Shown: positions 32,044 through 44,617 of the stretch, piece after piece | Layout of the letters: each line of letters opens with the position of its first letter | How positions within the stretch are numbered: the stretch's first letter is position 1 | From: Isoetes taiwanensis | Taxonomy: Eukaryota; Streptophyta; Lycopodiopsida; Isoetales; Isoetaceae | Direction: 5' to 3' | Length of the DNA stretch: 64,000 bases | Assembly (NCBI GenBank): GCA_021234155.1 | Contig: JAJEKV010000236.1 | Span: 310,001 to 374,000 of the forward strand | Program-made: the position numbers and the translations under genes | Notes under the pieces: model-generated | Databases searched by the model: none | What the model saw: the letters and a program-made list of their open reading frames with translations, nothing else | Told to the model about the DNA's origin: nothing

Positions 32044-32754
32044 CCCTTAGGGTGAAATCACACTATTGCCCCTCCCCCTACTTCCGTTTTTTAAACCCAA
32101 CTAAATTTTGCCACGTTGGCAAAGGAAGAGTGGAACCTATCACACTAGCAGACTGTTCAGCCGAGTCAGCACGGCGTTGTGGGGCGAACGAGGGATGGGC
32201 GCAGGAGCATGTTCCTCCGTGATCTCCGGTCCTACGTCATCCCATTTCTGTGACGTGGTGCGTATCTCCAGTTCGCGCCACTGCCTCCTGTTCTTTCCGT
32301 CATCAAGCACAAACATTCGATTGAAGAATTCGAGGGGCCTCTCAGATTGATGGCCTCTCAGATTGTAATTCACTTTCTGTTCCATCAGTTAAACTGATAA
32401 AAAGGCATTTAAAGCAAAGCGTCAGAGGCAAAGAAGTATGTTGCGTTCTAGATACATATCAACAAAAGCTGTGGAAGAAACTTACTCAGGTTCCGCATTA
32501 GGCTCTGAAATCTGCACAGAAGACGAAGTACTTGAAGCGCATGATCCCTGAGGCAAATCCATCCAAGCGCAGGTGCTGCAGATTGGTTTCCCGCGTTCTC
32601 AGGATTTCGGCTGCCGTGGCGTGATGCGTGGCCTGTTCTTTTCGCTTGGTGTGATCGCTTCAGGTAGTTTCCACGAAATTTGGTTAACCCTTGTTGACAC
32701 GTCATCTTGGAGAACCCCGTATAGTGTCATCTAATATATCAAGGGGTGAACAAG

Positions 32755-33065
32755 GGGTCTTCCAATATCAACACCACCTAAATTCATTGCCTCTCTAATC
32801 GGTGGAGTTTTTAAATGCAATAAACTGCAAAGAAATGTGGACGCCAATGCTTCCAAAGGGCGACTTCTTCGGAAACACCATATCTAGCTCCTGCACAGAA
32901 GGTAAAGTAGCAGAAAATCACGTCTCCTATGCTGCCAAGGCAAGCTGACACACAAATGATCTAGCAAAATCATCCAGAATACTTCCAAGCACTGATGGAT
33001 TGGATAGAACAGAGCATGGAATTGGGAGATCTTACAATGGCGGCTGTTAGCCTGGTGGGGCCGGC
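32755..33065. repeat. Left arm of a ~310-bp inverted repeat bounding the gene island
   Basis: Inverted copy at 41768-42078. The match runs from ggtcttccaatatcaacacc to ggctgttagcctgg..ggggccgg. The left arm differs in having about 700 bp (32044-32754) between it and the foldback at 31947-32043, where the right side has only a few bases. Confidence 0.9.
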
Positions 33066-33692
33066 TCATGGCCGAACTTTGCTCGCTTTTGTGGTAAAAG
33101 AGGCAAAATGGCTCCATCGCCATAGGCAGAAAAAGTAGGACAGGCCCATAGCCAAGAAGAGAAGACCATCTGTGATGAACTGCCCCCTAATGCTAATCAA
33201 CAGCAACCCTCGATGACTAACACAAGTTCACAAAATCCCCATCGTACAAAAAGCCCTCCAAAACGATCTCGGTCGTTTGAAACAACTATCAATCAAAAGT
33301 TTGCAGTTCGGGCAACCAAAAATTTATAGATGTGGCAAACATCCAACAGCTTTAAAACTGCTATAGCAGATGCTAGTTTGACTCCAGAAAAGAGTACGAA
33401 AGCAACTACTTTTCTTTCTTCTATCTTTAAAAAACAACTATTGTTGTCATGTCTATTCCACAAACACGCAAGATCAGAGTATTTAGATTCTAACGGTAAA
33501 TATTTTGCGCATTGATTTGAATGATGGTGTGAACAAAGAAATCTACACGTCTGCACCAGAATTTCCTCACACCAATGCCATTCCTTATGTAAGACAAATA
33601 TATTCTTGGCTTTTAAGTTACACTGAAATCATGCCTTTAACCATGAGGACTGATCTACTTCTGTAAACCAGCACTCAATGCAAATCAGCTAG

Positions 33693-36070
33693 TCAGAACT
33701 TCCCTCCACAGAGATGAATACTACCTGCTCCAATTCTATGATTGAACCTCATTCTGTGTAATACATGTTCTTCAGAAGTAGAGCTTTTACTAGTCTGGGT
33801 TGAGTTTAGCAGGCTTTTAATCAGCTCCAAATAGGTCGCAAAGTCTAATGCATGTTTATTATTTCGTGCCTCGTGTACGCTACTTGAAGTAGATGATAGG
33901 GAGCTTCTGCTGGTAGAAGACATCTTGGATGAAACATCTTTTCCTTCCGCCTGTAAAAGTTCCAGCAAGTAAGTAAAGTGAAATCACACAACTTAACCAA
34001 ATAAATAATCAGATAGATTTCATACATGATGCGCTTTGGTTTTCTTTGAAGATCCTACGATCCTCTTTTTTACTTTCCTAGTTGGAGATGTATCAGCTTC
34101 TGTTTCCCAATTAACCCAGGGCATAACAATCCCATCATCATTTACAGGCACCTTTTTGGCTTTCCAATGATGCACGACTTGGTCGTTAAGGTCCATGCCC
34201 AGCGAGGAGTCCAAGGTTTCTTCTTGTGGAGATTCCAGTTTAAGAGTTTCAATTTGTTCTGTTGACGTCTGGGAACCTTCTCCGTTGGTCAACATGGCCT
34301 TACTTATATTATCCTCTGATGTCCTATCACTTAGACTCTCACCATTTCGTTTTTCTATAACTTTATCGGCTTTTGTAAACAAGACTGGTGAACTTTTCCT
34401 AGAAACCAAGCTCGCTTCTTTGTCTTCAGCAGAAACCACCAGTGTTAGCTCAGATGATAATTCCTTATCTGATAACTGACTAACTGATGTATCCTCGTCT
34501 CCATCTGTAGAATCTATTTTAGACACAGAAACACATTCCTCAAAATACCTCCTTGCTTCATCATCCAAAGACTGCGACATTATTTGCTTAGCCACCTGTA
34601 ACACAAGCAAAAAGTTGCATAGTCAAGCCAAATCCAACATAGAACCATATAATGTAGGACGTTACTCTTTTGGTTCGAGAGGATCTTTGAGAGGGCCTTG
34701 TATTTGGGTCAGGAAGCAATTCTTTCACAAGCTTTGCCAGATCTAGGCATCGTTGTTCCTCTTCTGCTAGCTCTGACCACAAATCTTGAGCCCTCTTCTC
34801 TGACTGTCATCACCAGTATAACAATCAACCTTTTTGATATGATGCAGTATAGTTTGAATTAGTACCCATACCAGTTCCAGTTTCGTAGAGTACTGTCGAC
34901 GCATGTCAGCCACAGACTGGGCTTGTTCATCTCCAGAATAAACACTGTCGAGAGATTCTCCAAAATTTGTGCTCTGGAGAAGGCAAGTTTATTACTCATT
35001 TACATATGCTTTTCATCTACTAGAACAGAAGCTGAATGCGGGGCTAATGCAGAAGGACAAAGCTACATCTAAACAGCTTAATTTTAAAAAGAGGGTGTAC
35101 ATTGAGTATATCTAGCCGTTTAGATTTTTTAACTAGACATAGATCGACAAACCTGATGTATTTCTTGTTTAAGCTCAGCAACTGCACGACGAACTTCAGA
35201 ACGCATTGCATCATATAAACTTGTCGCATCAATATCTCCTGTTGGATGTTTACTCCGCAGTTGCTAGAAAAACGCACCAGAAACATAAGGTGGCCATCTT
35301 TATACAAATTTCACTAGTATGTCCTACAGTGTTTATACTCAATAGCCGTATGAGACAAGCTTCCATGAGCATAATTAATGCATTATTTATATTTCTAAGG
35401 CATCACAAACCTTCATTTGTGCATGAACAGCTCTAATGGTCCTTTCTTCAACTTGCATTTCATCTCCAGAAATATCCTTCTCAGGGAACAGCCTTCCACG
35501 TCTCTGCCAAAATCTACATATTTAATTAGCATGAACAACGAGAAGTCCTTTAACCGAATTGCAATTACGTACTGGTCCTTGACTTGAAGACCTTCTAGCC
35601 CCAGAGAATGAGGTGGCCCCATCACTGATTGACCCACATTGTGCAACATCCCTGCTACTACTACGCCTGGGTCTCATATATCTTTTATAACTTCCATCTA
35701 CATCGCTCTGCAGTTACACACAAATATGAAAAAGACTGACAGAAATAAAAAAATGTATTTATTTATTGCCACGCCTTTTGAGACCCTCAGATCCATAGGG
35801 ACCAAAATAAGAACAACTTACTTCGAAGTCCGTTGAAGGCCTTCTGCTAGCAGATCGTCCTCTTCTGCTGCTTGTACCATCATGGTGGCCAGCATGAGCA
35901 TCTGTTGTGGAAGAAGAATCCGATAGATACTTGGTGGAAAAATCTGAATGGCTGTTTGCTCTGCGAAGGCGACCTTCATATGCCGGAGTAGATGGGGTAC
36001 CTGGAGCACCATCACCTCCTGGGCCTATAGAAGTCCTCCGTGTTGTAGACCTGAATGCTGAGACTGCCAT
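33693..36070 (-). CDS. Plant-specific Ser-rich coiled-coil protein, 8 exons, about 551 aa
   Basis: An intact gene can be spliced with GT-AG introns, every exon a multiple of three. Exons: 36070-35822, 35707-35573, 35503-35411, 35263-35153, 34973-34872, 34803-34666, 34595-34026, 33950-33693. The N-terminus (MAVSAFRSTTRRTSIG; LRRANSHSDFSTKY) is basic and Ser-rich with RRGRSASRRPSTDFE. The middle (IRAVHAQMK; DAMRSEVRRAVAELKQEIHQ; EKRAQDLWSELAEEEQRCLD) is helical with heptads. Then comes KQIMSQSLDDEARRYFEECV, a long Ser/Glu-rich disordered region, and an SSTSRSSLSSTSS tail. I recognise the pattern as a conserved land-plant family without an established function. It may associate with the cytoskeleton or membranes, which is a guess from composition. 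No stop or frameshift found, so probably functional. Confidence 0.82.
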
Positions 36071-38330
36071 CTTTTAAAAGCTTGCTTTTCGCCTTCTCAA
36101 AACTCAAGCAATACTTCTTTCAGCTATCATGAATGATCATCATGATGAATATCCAACACTGCAAGCTCAACGGAATAGGTTTTGAGCTAAAAATCCAAGT
36201 TTGGGATACTGTTGCAACATTATCCGATAAAAGGAACTAAGAGAAAGGAGGAACAGAAGGATTGAAATACTCAGGATTAGGAAAGCTATTGGACAATGCA
36301 AAAAGCTCGAAATTCATAACCGGGCAGCTGGGTACTGCATAAAATTTAAATTTGGGCACTTAAAAATACTACTCCGATTTTTACAAATCTTACATGAATA
36401 GAACGCACAGATTGAGGTCCATATTGACCGCTTCAGTTGCGGGATTCCGCCTTCCTAGCTCCCGCAATAAGCGCTAGATTTCAAGCTTGTTCCGTAAGTA
36501 GCATGCAGAGTGTTTGCACGCGTGAACAACGGATCTGCTTTGTTTGAGGGGCATAGATGACATCATATCCGTTGATTACTCGTGCCAAAGCCTCAAATGC
36601 GGGATGTTTAAATTTGGCCAATCACAGGCCTCGAATTTAGATTTTGCATAAGGGTGAAATCACACTATAGCCCGCCCAGGAATGAATTTTCTATGTCTTG
36701 GACGGGGGATGAAGATGCCCAAGATAGCGGTATCAGACTTGCGCCCAAAAATGACATGCCACCTTTATAAATGAAAACAGCCGAAGGGCTTGAAGAACCC
36801 TAAAATTGAAGAATTCTAAATTGAGAATTCCATTAGCCGCAGCTCCGATTCTGTTCTAGAATTGCCCAAATTCCTCAAAATCACTATGGATTAGCTTTCT
36901 ACCAATTTTGGGTTGTGTCAGCTCGATTTTTAGGTTCTGATAGTTCGGATTTTTATTGTCCATGCATCATTGCGAGTGTTTTTCACAAATCCGGCTCCAT
37001 TCTGCGTGAATCTACTAATGAATCGTTCTAAACCGAGCACCCGTTGAAGCACCAAGAACCCTAATCTTTTTTGTTCGATATTTTCTGCAACGTGGCTTTG
37101 ACGTGGCGGTGGCCAAGATCTTGGTCAGGGGATAACCCCCGACCAAGAATACGCACGATGCCCAGGAAATATTGCATCCCGGGCACCTTAAAAGTGTGAT
37201 AGAGGGGACGCCCAGGAATCCGAAACGCAGCAATTTTATTGGTGGATGATAATTTCATTTCGTGGGCGGAAACCAGAAAAAATGATGCCCTTTATTTATA
37301 TGCTTGCTGGAATGTTAAGAAAAACACCTCTAATTTGCCGAATTTTACACTAATTTTATAAAATTTCGTAGAAAATTTCCACAGCATCCACTTTTTATCA
37401 AATTAGTTATTTCTAATTTTATTCTAAAATTCTGGGAAGGAACCCCCTAATTTCGACCCTTGCCATCGTACTCGCCTGAAATTTGGCCCATCATACTCTT
37501 CTGCAATTTTAGAAAGGGTTAGATATTACATATGATTTGGGATAGTTTAGGGAGGTATTCGTATGCTGAAACCATAGATTGCTAATGTCAATAATAAGCT
37601 TATGTTATTTGCATGGTCGGGTGGGAGTTTTTGGAATTTGTTTCTGTTTGTGATCGAATTTTCTGGCAGTGGAACGACATCTTCATTTTGCTATTTGCAG
37701 CGGCGGTCAAGAGCATGGAGCACGCATAGGGGCGTGGAGCCAATAATGAGGTTGCCATGGCGGTTTTGCCATGGTTTCGTTGGTTTTTGGGTTGCCCCTA
37801 GGGGGGCAAACCCTCGCTTAAGGGGGTTTGTGGGATATCCTAGGTATATGTTGGAATATACCTAGGATATGCTGGTGACTGCTCCAAACCGATTATTCCC
37901 AGTAAACTGGCGGTCACCTGCACGAGCTAGGGCTTTTCTATGGGATCTGTGGCAGTTTTAGGATCAAACAATGCCGATTCTAATCCAATCCAGACCTCAA
38001 ATCCGCCCTCGAATCAGCTAAGCAGGTCGCAAATCAGACAGTAGTTGCATTATTTTGTGGTTGAATCTTAGGTTTGGGGTTGCAGAACAAGGGGTCCAAT
38101 TGATGGGCCCTTGTTTGAATGTGTCGAAATCAAAGCCTCGTGGTTATGGCGTAGGATTGAGGGGCCGGTATGTGCAACAGGATTTTTTCAGCAGTCGTGC
38201 CTTATGAGGAGACGGGGTGATATGATGGGCAGTTATGGGTAAAACCTCCGGAGGTAACTATACTGCCAAATGTGTAATGGAGATCAATCTTTGCCAAGGT
38301 ATTTATTTGTATTGTCCAGTGTCTTTCAGG
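36071..38330. other. Divergent intergenic region with possible promoters
   Basis: Lies between the start of the 551-aa gene and the plus-strand gene remnants, so it should hold the promoter of the former. The motif agggtgaaatcacactat (about 36652) recurs from 32055. A perfect-looking hairpin (atatcctaggtatat and its complement) lies at 37835-37870. A plus-strand frame at 37602-37865 overlaps this palindrome and has no family signature. Confidence 0.5.
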
Positions 38331-38631
38331 TCCTTGCAAGGGACCGTCTTCTTGGTGCATATCAAGTATGTTGTGTGTACCCTAAGTTATTCTGGCATTA
38401 GGATATAGAATAGTTATTTAGAAAAAATAAAAGGACAAAATTTTAAGGCTTAAAGTTTGCCTTTTTTCAGGTCAAGCCTGTCATGAAAATGCTCAAGCGG
38501 ACATTACGGGCATCTGCTGCACTCTTAACGACAGCAACTACTTCTTTGTTGTTACTTCTTCCAGATGATTCACAAGGAATTTTGGATTTACCAAACCCTG
38601 CAATGGCAGCAGATGGGAAAATTCTATTCAG
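38331..38631 (+). pseudogene. Two small exons of a possible plastid-targeted protein
   Basis: Exon 38331-38366 (VLARDRLLGAYQ, bounded by tttcag and gtatgt) joins in frame to 38471-38631 (VKPVMKMLKRTLRAS..). That exon contains a hydrophobic Ala/Thr/Leu run (AALLTTATTSLLLLL) and AMAADGK before a donor at 38632. A basic stretch, hydrophobic core and AMAA-type end look like a thylakoid-lumen signal. No following exon was identified, so it is probably a fragment. The family is not recognised. Confidence 0.35.
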
Positions 38632-38910
38632 GTAGGTAAGGACAAGCAGTGCACAGTTTGAGCATGTTGAGAGAAAGTGAGAAAGTACTTGCTTCCAATG
38701 ATGAACATAGATGGATGGTACTTAGCAAGAACATGGTCTATACAGTTGCTTCAGCAAAGTTTATAAGCTATTTTCAACTGAGTGGAAGCCAGTGGTATAT
38801 TCTAGATTTTAGATTTGCTGTATAGTTCAAGTTATCAAGTGCATATTTTTAAACCCATTAATTGCCTATGGCAACAGTAAATATGGGCCTCCCTTTATTT
38901 TTGATTGGTT

Positions 38911-39395
38911 AGAAGATTAAAAAGTGACTGCCATAGAGGCCCAACGAAGGACTGCAGCGATGACTTCATAAGACAATTCAGCAACTACTTTCATTTCTTG
39001 TGGGGTTTATATCGTGCGCACAGCAATGCTGAAGATCATGTTGTGCCTGCTCTGGAGGCCAAAGAGCCCCTCCACAATGTCAGCTATTCATATATGTTGG
39101 ACCATAAGCAAGAAGAACAGCTATTTGAAGACATTGCATCTGTGCTTACCCATTTAAGTAATTTGCGGTGCAAGAGGCAATCAGCTGGCTCTTGTCAGTG
39201 TAATGGATCAAACATCAAAGATGATAACTGTACGCAATATATATTGGCTTTCAAGGTACAAAGAATGTCTATATCTGCTCGTATATATTTAGACCAACAT
39301 ATAGCCAAAGAGGAATCAGAATTGTGGCCCTTTTTTTATGTTCATTTCACCTTAGAACAACAAGATAAACTTATTGGGCATATAATTGGTACCAC
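38911..39395 (+). pseudogene. BRUTUS-type hemerythrin E3 ligase fragment, part 1
   Basis: The frame encodes an HHE hemerythrin domain of the plant iron-sensor ubiquitin ligase family (BTS/BTSL): FLWGLYRAHSNAEDHVVPAL, then HNVSYSYMLDHKQEEQLFED, IYLDQHIAKEESELWP and EEQDKLIGHIIGTT. The His/Glu residues of the diiron site (H in RAHSNAED, H in LDHKQEE, H and E in DQHIAKEE) are visible. It breaks off at IIGTT, precisely where the next expected residues (the VLQAMLPW region) are found 570 bp downstream after an inverted PPR fragment. The intact proteins have three such domains plus CHY and RING zinc fingers; none of the latter is seen here. Confidence 0.85.
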
Positions 39396-39960
39396 TGATA
39401 TGTGTCCATTTTGTAACGCTCTAAAGCCTCACCTGAGGGCAAAAAGGGCTGGTGAGGTGCATTAGGTCTTCTATTTGACTCAGGTTCCCTATTGTAGACA
39501 TAGGCCTGTATAATTGTGTTCCATGAAACTAAGTCTTGATCATGTGTTTGATGTAATACACTCTCTGCATCCTTTATGCAGCAACAGGCCCCATACCTGC
39601 TTATTAACGCATTCCTCACGATAAGGTTTGATTCAAAACCACTGCTAAAAATGTCAGCACGGATTAACTTGCAGTCTATAAGGGCTGCCAGACCTGAACA
39701 GGCATCAAGAAGGCTGAGGAAAGTAATTCTATCAGGCACCATACCTACCTTATGAAACAATATTATGGCCTCCTTTGCACACCCATTCTTAGCAAATGCT
39801 GATATCATGGTAGTCCAGATGAACACATCAAATACTGGCTCTCACATTTCCGATAACAATGGAGTAACTCAATCCTAAGAAAAATATTGTATTTAATTCA
39901 TTCTTACATATGCAGGCATGAATAAACTTACCTCTTATTAGGGCCTTGGGACTAGAACAG
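39396..39960 (-). pseudogene. PPR (PLS-class) gene fragment inserted antisense in the BRUTUS-like exon
   Basis: Minus-strand frame 39826-39371: TTMISAFAKNGCAKEAIILF, PDRITFLSLLDACSGLAAL, NALISRYGACCCIKDAESVL, LVSWNTIIQAYVYN. These are PPR repeats of the PLS type, the organellar RNA-binding family. Only about three repeats are present and both ends run into unrelated frames, so it is a gene fragment. It interrupts the BRUTUS-like coding sequence between IIGTT and VLQAMLPW. Confidence 0.8.
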
Positions 39961-40135
39961 GCATGCATGAAAGTTCTCCAGGCAATGCTTCCATGGGAAC
40001 AACAGTTCTTTTAGAGGAAGAACAAACCAAAAAATGGGAACATGGCGCCAGGCTACACGCAATACTATGTTCCATAAATGGCTGAGTGCTCAGTGGAAAG
40101 ATACACCAGCTGCATCAATTAATGATGCGGGGGTG
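39961..40135 (+). pseudogene. BRUTUS-type ligase fragment, part 2
   Basis: Continues part 1: KVLQAMLPWEQQFF, then after a one-base shift MGTWRQATRNTMFHKWLSAQ and WKDTPAAS. In BRUTUS proteins this sequence follows a hemerythrin domain. A TAG and a frameshift confirm decay. Confidence 0.75.
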
Positions 40136-40177
40136 AAATTTGAAGCCATGGCACTTATTAGTTTTATTATCTTGCAG

Positions 40178-40665
40178 ACTGTACCTGTTGGACAAAGAGC
40201 AAAGTGAGTAGTTTTTGCATTATATTCTTATGTTATAGAGTACTTCATGTACTGATGAATACACTTATCTTAAGTCAGGTATAGTGGACTCCTATTTAGT
40301 AAAGAGATTTCATCGCTTCTTAAGCGAAACACTGGATTAGATGTGCAAATTGAAACTATCAGAGTATTACGTCTTTTTTCACATTGTAGGTCAGCATTCT
40401 TCTTTTGTCCTTGATTACATTGTAACTTGAAATAGTTCCAGATTATAATCTGTGCATAATTTAGTTCAACATTTCATGCAGGCAATGACTTTTTTTACAA
40501 GATGTGTGATTGGCTGCAAAAATATCCAATGGATATTGACGATCCTAGAGACTTTAATGTGGAAGAAAGATTAAAACTAGAGATGTCAAATGCATCTACC
40601 AGCACTTCAAATGAGGTGTTAGAATCTTTAATTGATTGTCTGTGCAGAATGGCATCAGTACTAAG
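40178..40665 (+). pseudogene. Three exons of an unidentified helical-repeat gene
   Basis: Exons 40178-40203 (TVPVGQRAK), 40279-40386 (YSGLLFSKEISSLLKRNTGL; IETIRVLRLFSH) and 40482-40665 (CNDFFYKMCDWLQKYPMDID; LESLIDCLCRMASVLR) join in frame across GT-AG introns. The pattern is alpha-helical, as in armadillo/HEAT-type proteins. No name can be given and no neighbouring exons were found; with the other fragments it seems to be a mosaic of gene pieces. Confidence 0.45.
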
Positions 40666-41767
40666 GTAATCACGCCTGACTTCAAAGTATTGAAGGCACT
40701 CCATTAACATGACATCTTTAATATGTTTAAGATGATTATGCCCTTCAAAGAAGTCTAGTATGAACCTTCATGTATTTTGGATCTTATTCCATGGAAGAGG
40801 CACTAAGAAACTAATCAGGGGCTAGGGACTGTGAAGAGGAACTTGAGCATGTCATTGCAAATAATGGTGGGCAGGGGGTTGATGGTAAGGGAGTGAATAA
40901 AGATGTTTGTGAAATACAAACCTATAGTAAAGCAAGGGAAATCTGAGAGTCTTGTATTGAGGCTCATAACCATGATTCATACTGAGTTGAGAAGTGTTGA
41001 ACAAGATCAGAGGAACTCAGGTTCAAGGACAGATGATGTAGCAGACGAAAGGTTGTTATTTCTTGTAATGCATATATGTTCTCCATTCGGTGAACTTCTA
41101 ATAATGCATTTTTTTTTTTGCATAACACGACTCTTATTATATATGATTCCTGACACTACTTTGTCGACTTGTGTTGTATCCAAGTTATTGCACGAATGCT
41201 TTGTTGTCACTTATTAAGAATAGGGAAACAGTGAGGCTAACGTTGAATGCTATTACGAAATTAATAAGCATGGGGGCCATCTTCGGTGTCTAGGCAATGC
41301 GCCAGACAGCCAACAAATCTTACACCCACATCCATTCCAAATAATTCCATGTTTTACTGAATAACTTGAGCAGATGCTGAGAAGATGCTTTCAGGCCCAT
41401 ATATGACAGGCTGAATCATGCAGGACAAAAAGGAACATTGTAAATTACCCAAAAAGATCACAAAAAAGCAGGCTCATGGGCACCTACATTGCAGTTTGAA
41501 GCATTGTTATAGGAAAACCCTCCAGCAACTACATGGCAAGCTTGGCAACCAAGATTTGCAACACTACAGTTTTCTTTTAAGAAAATCTAGTAAATACTTC
41601 CTCCACATAATAACCAGCCCTGACAACACTGCTATTATAATTACTAATAACCTAGCAACAATATGTTTTTACACTGAAACCCCAGAGTCCATGTGTCCGG
41701 CTGGATCCTAGTCCAAGAGGAGCTCAACATCTAAGAAGGAGTTAGTAATGCAAATGGCTACCAAATC
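40666..41767. other. Intergenic, nothing recognised
   Basis: Short frames only (40903-41217, 41418-41711), without recognisable motifs. Confidence 0.5.
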
Positions 41768-42078
41768 CGGCCCCATCAGGCTAACAGTCGGCATTGTAAG
41801 ATCTCCCAATTCCATGTTATGTTGTATCCAATCCATCAGTGATTGGAAGTATTCTGGATGATTTTGCTAGATCGTTTGTATATCGGCTTGCCTTGCAGCA
41901 TAGGAGACGTGATTTTCTGCTACTTTACTCTCTGTGCAGGAGCTAGATATGGTGTTTCCGAAGTCGCCCTCTGGAAGCATTGGCGTCGACATTTCTTTGC
42001 AGTTTATTGCATTTAAAAACTCCACCGATTAGAGAGGCAATGAATTTAGGTGGTGTTGATATTGGAAGACCCTTATGT
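41768..42078. repeat. Right arm of the inverted repeat bounding the gene island
   Basis: Inverted copy of 32755-33065, about 90% similar by eye. It is followed directly by a half copy of the foldback (42084-42127). Confidence 0.9.
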
Positions 42079-42127
42079 ATAAGGGAAAGTCCCCTTGGGC
42101 TTTTTTCTGGCCTGTCAAGGGGGCCTC

Positions 42128-43024
42128 CGCAAACCAATCTAAACCGACCCAAGTTTTTCATGCCAAGCAGTACGACGGGCATGAAAAACAGTAAATCAAG
42201 GGATGAAAATAATTTAAAAAATGAAGGGACAAGATGGTGCACAGACTATCCTAAAACGGCTTTAGTATTAGATATATAGATGCTTAAATTGACCTTTGAC
42301 ATTATCCAAAAAAGGCCAAGTCACCATACATGTCATCTTCATTGCCATGTCACATTATGCACGTGTCACCCAATGGAAATTCCACCCTTTGCAAAAATTC
42401 TTCAATTTGAAGTGTTAAAGTTCTTAAAGGGTGACACATCATCTTGCCACATCATAACCTACACTTCCACATCATCATCCACATGTCATACACATCATCT
42501 CCACATCATCCCATGTTTTGACTAGAAAAAGTATCCTTGGCCAAGTTGCTTGACACCTCATTACCCTTACTTGCCATGTCATCCTCACATTGCCAACGCG
42601 TCATGCCTACATGCCACATCACCATCCATATACCCTTTTTCACGGCAAAATACAAAAGAGCTCCTTTGCAAAAAAAGATTCCACCATCCTCTAGAGCATC
42701 AAAAAAGATCTTTTTTGCAAAAAAGAAATTTATTAGGGCCTTCATTTATGAATTCTTGGGAATCGTGCCTGACCTTATATTGCAAAAAATGTTTTCTACC
42801 TACACCCCTCCCCAAGATTCCTCGACCAATCACCCACGCCACATGGAATATCCCAAGTGGGGGTGGAGGTACCGAGGCCCACGTGGATATTACACGCAAA
42901 TATTAATAATATTGATTTTATTCTTTGTTATATACCCTGGTCCTCTTTCACGAATCCGGCCCGTGGGATATTTCGAAAAAACTGCCAAGAACCCTAATCT
43001 TTGAAAATGCCAAGATCCGGCAAA
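42128..43024. other. Low-complexity intergenic region
   Basis: C/A/T-rich with repeated ccacatcatc and catgtcatc words (42300-42620) and several ttgcaaaaaa words (42650-42790). No supported gene. Confidence 0.5.
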
Positions 43025-44617
43025 TTTGACGGCTCACGAATATATCGACCCGTGTCGTATACATCTGAGGACTTTCCCTCCATGGCGACCATCTCGCCAT
43101 GAGCAGGGCCCTCCGTTTGACCCGGGCCATCTACGTAGAGATGCTCGAGTGAAGGTCACGGAGGTGTCATTCGGCCCACGCCTTCGATGGACTCCTACGT
43201 CGCGGAAGCATGAATACAAGGGTTAGCACACAGCATAATATATATATAAATAACCACCACGAAGGGTGGCGCATCCATCCAAATACCAACGGCAAAGAAT
43301 ATGCATCTAAAACTAAGAAAACACCCCAAACCTCGGGGTCTACCCCCGCTCGGACTCGATGAGGATCGACCGGTACCGGGCCTCAAGAGATCAGCGGAGG
43401 CCAAGTCTTGGCATGGCGTTGGGCGGCATAGAACATCGGCTAGGGTTGTCCACTCCATCTACCCCTCATTGCACACTTTGCGGATGGGTCGATTCACGCT
43501 ATGGCTTAGCTATAGCCTTGGAGCTTGAGACTCAAGGTATCACCTTTTTGAGCCTACTCGGGGTTCATGGCCTTACGGGTCCAGATGGCGGTCGGGGAAA
43601 GCGTCCCCTTCGGGATCACGGTGGTTCCATGGGTGAGCTAGAGAATACGTGCGCATCAGCGACCCCCGCATCCGCACCAACTTACTCACCCTAAATCTAC
43701 TCAAAGCTCAAGATGCTCCATACGGATCACACCTCTACACCTAGAGAGTGTCAGACCCATACCCGGCCCTCTACGTGACCGGCTATCAGGCCTAGCCCAC
43801 TGTAGGAGTCTCAAGAGCCTTTTATGTTCGTGCAAGACCCCACCCCCACTTCGCCACTGTGTCCCTTATCTGGTGCTAAGCCAGACCATAGCATCTACGA
43901 CCCGGTGGTCTCTTGTACACAGGCCACATCTAGTGGGAATATTACAGGGCTCTATCTAGGAGCATACTATCATAATTGAGCTCAGAAAAACCCCTGTTTA
44001 ATGGAAGCTACCGAAATCCTTCATAGATACATCAACCAATTCCTTAACAGAGCACCATTCATAATTGAAATGTAATCCTACTTACCAGAGAAGGGTTAAT
44101 TTCAACAAAGGCAATCGAGAAAAGAGAGTACTATAGTACTAGCCTACAATTCCTGGTTTAAACTACTACTAACTTGGTGTTTTGTTTGGAACCGATATCG
44201 TAGGGGTGCTTCCATAGTGTTTTGCCAAAGTAGGGTAGCAAACAACGACTAGTGGTGGTTCAAATTGATTTTGGTGAGGTCGCAGCGATCCTTAAGGCCA
44301 AAACATCCTTGAGGCTCAACCGGTTCGATATTGGTATTGTTATGGGGGTGGTGATCCACCTAATTGGATCCAAATAGCAATCACCATGCTAGCCAATCGA
44401 GGTTTGGCGGTGTGGCCTTCCTAAACCATAATTGGCTTAATTATTATTAATTCCCTTAATCATAGGTTATTATCCTTAATGATTTAATTAACATAGCTAA
44501 TTAAATCCCTTTTAGGTCAACCCCTAGGTTACCATACTCCATGGTGGCGATATCTATCTTTGGGTGGCGATGTCAATGTATTTATACATATCCAGTATAA
44601 ATACTTGGAACGTCACA
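43025..44617 (-). repeat. 3' LTR of element 2
   Basis: Starts tgtgacgttccaagtattta (minus strand, 44617) directly after the polypurine tract and is alignable throughout with the element 1 LTRs. The outer terminus near 43025 is diverged. A short hairpin near the start has arms gtatttatac and gtataaatac. Confidence 0.9.

Noticed and set aside
42537-43004. 155-codon plus frame
   Set aside because: Low-complexity translation of C/A/T-rich repeats, without motifs, running into the LTR.
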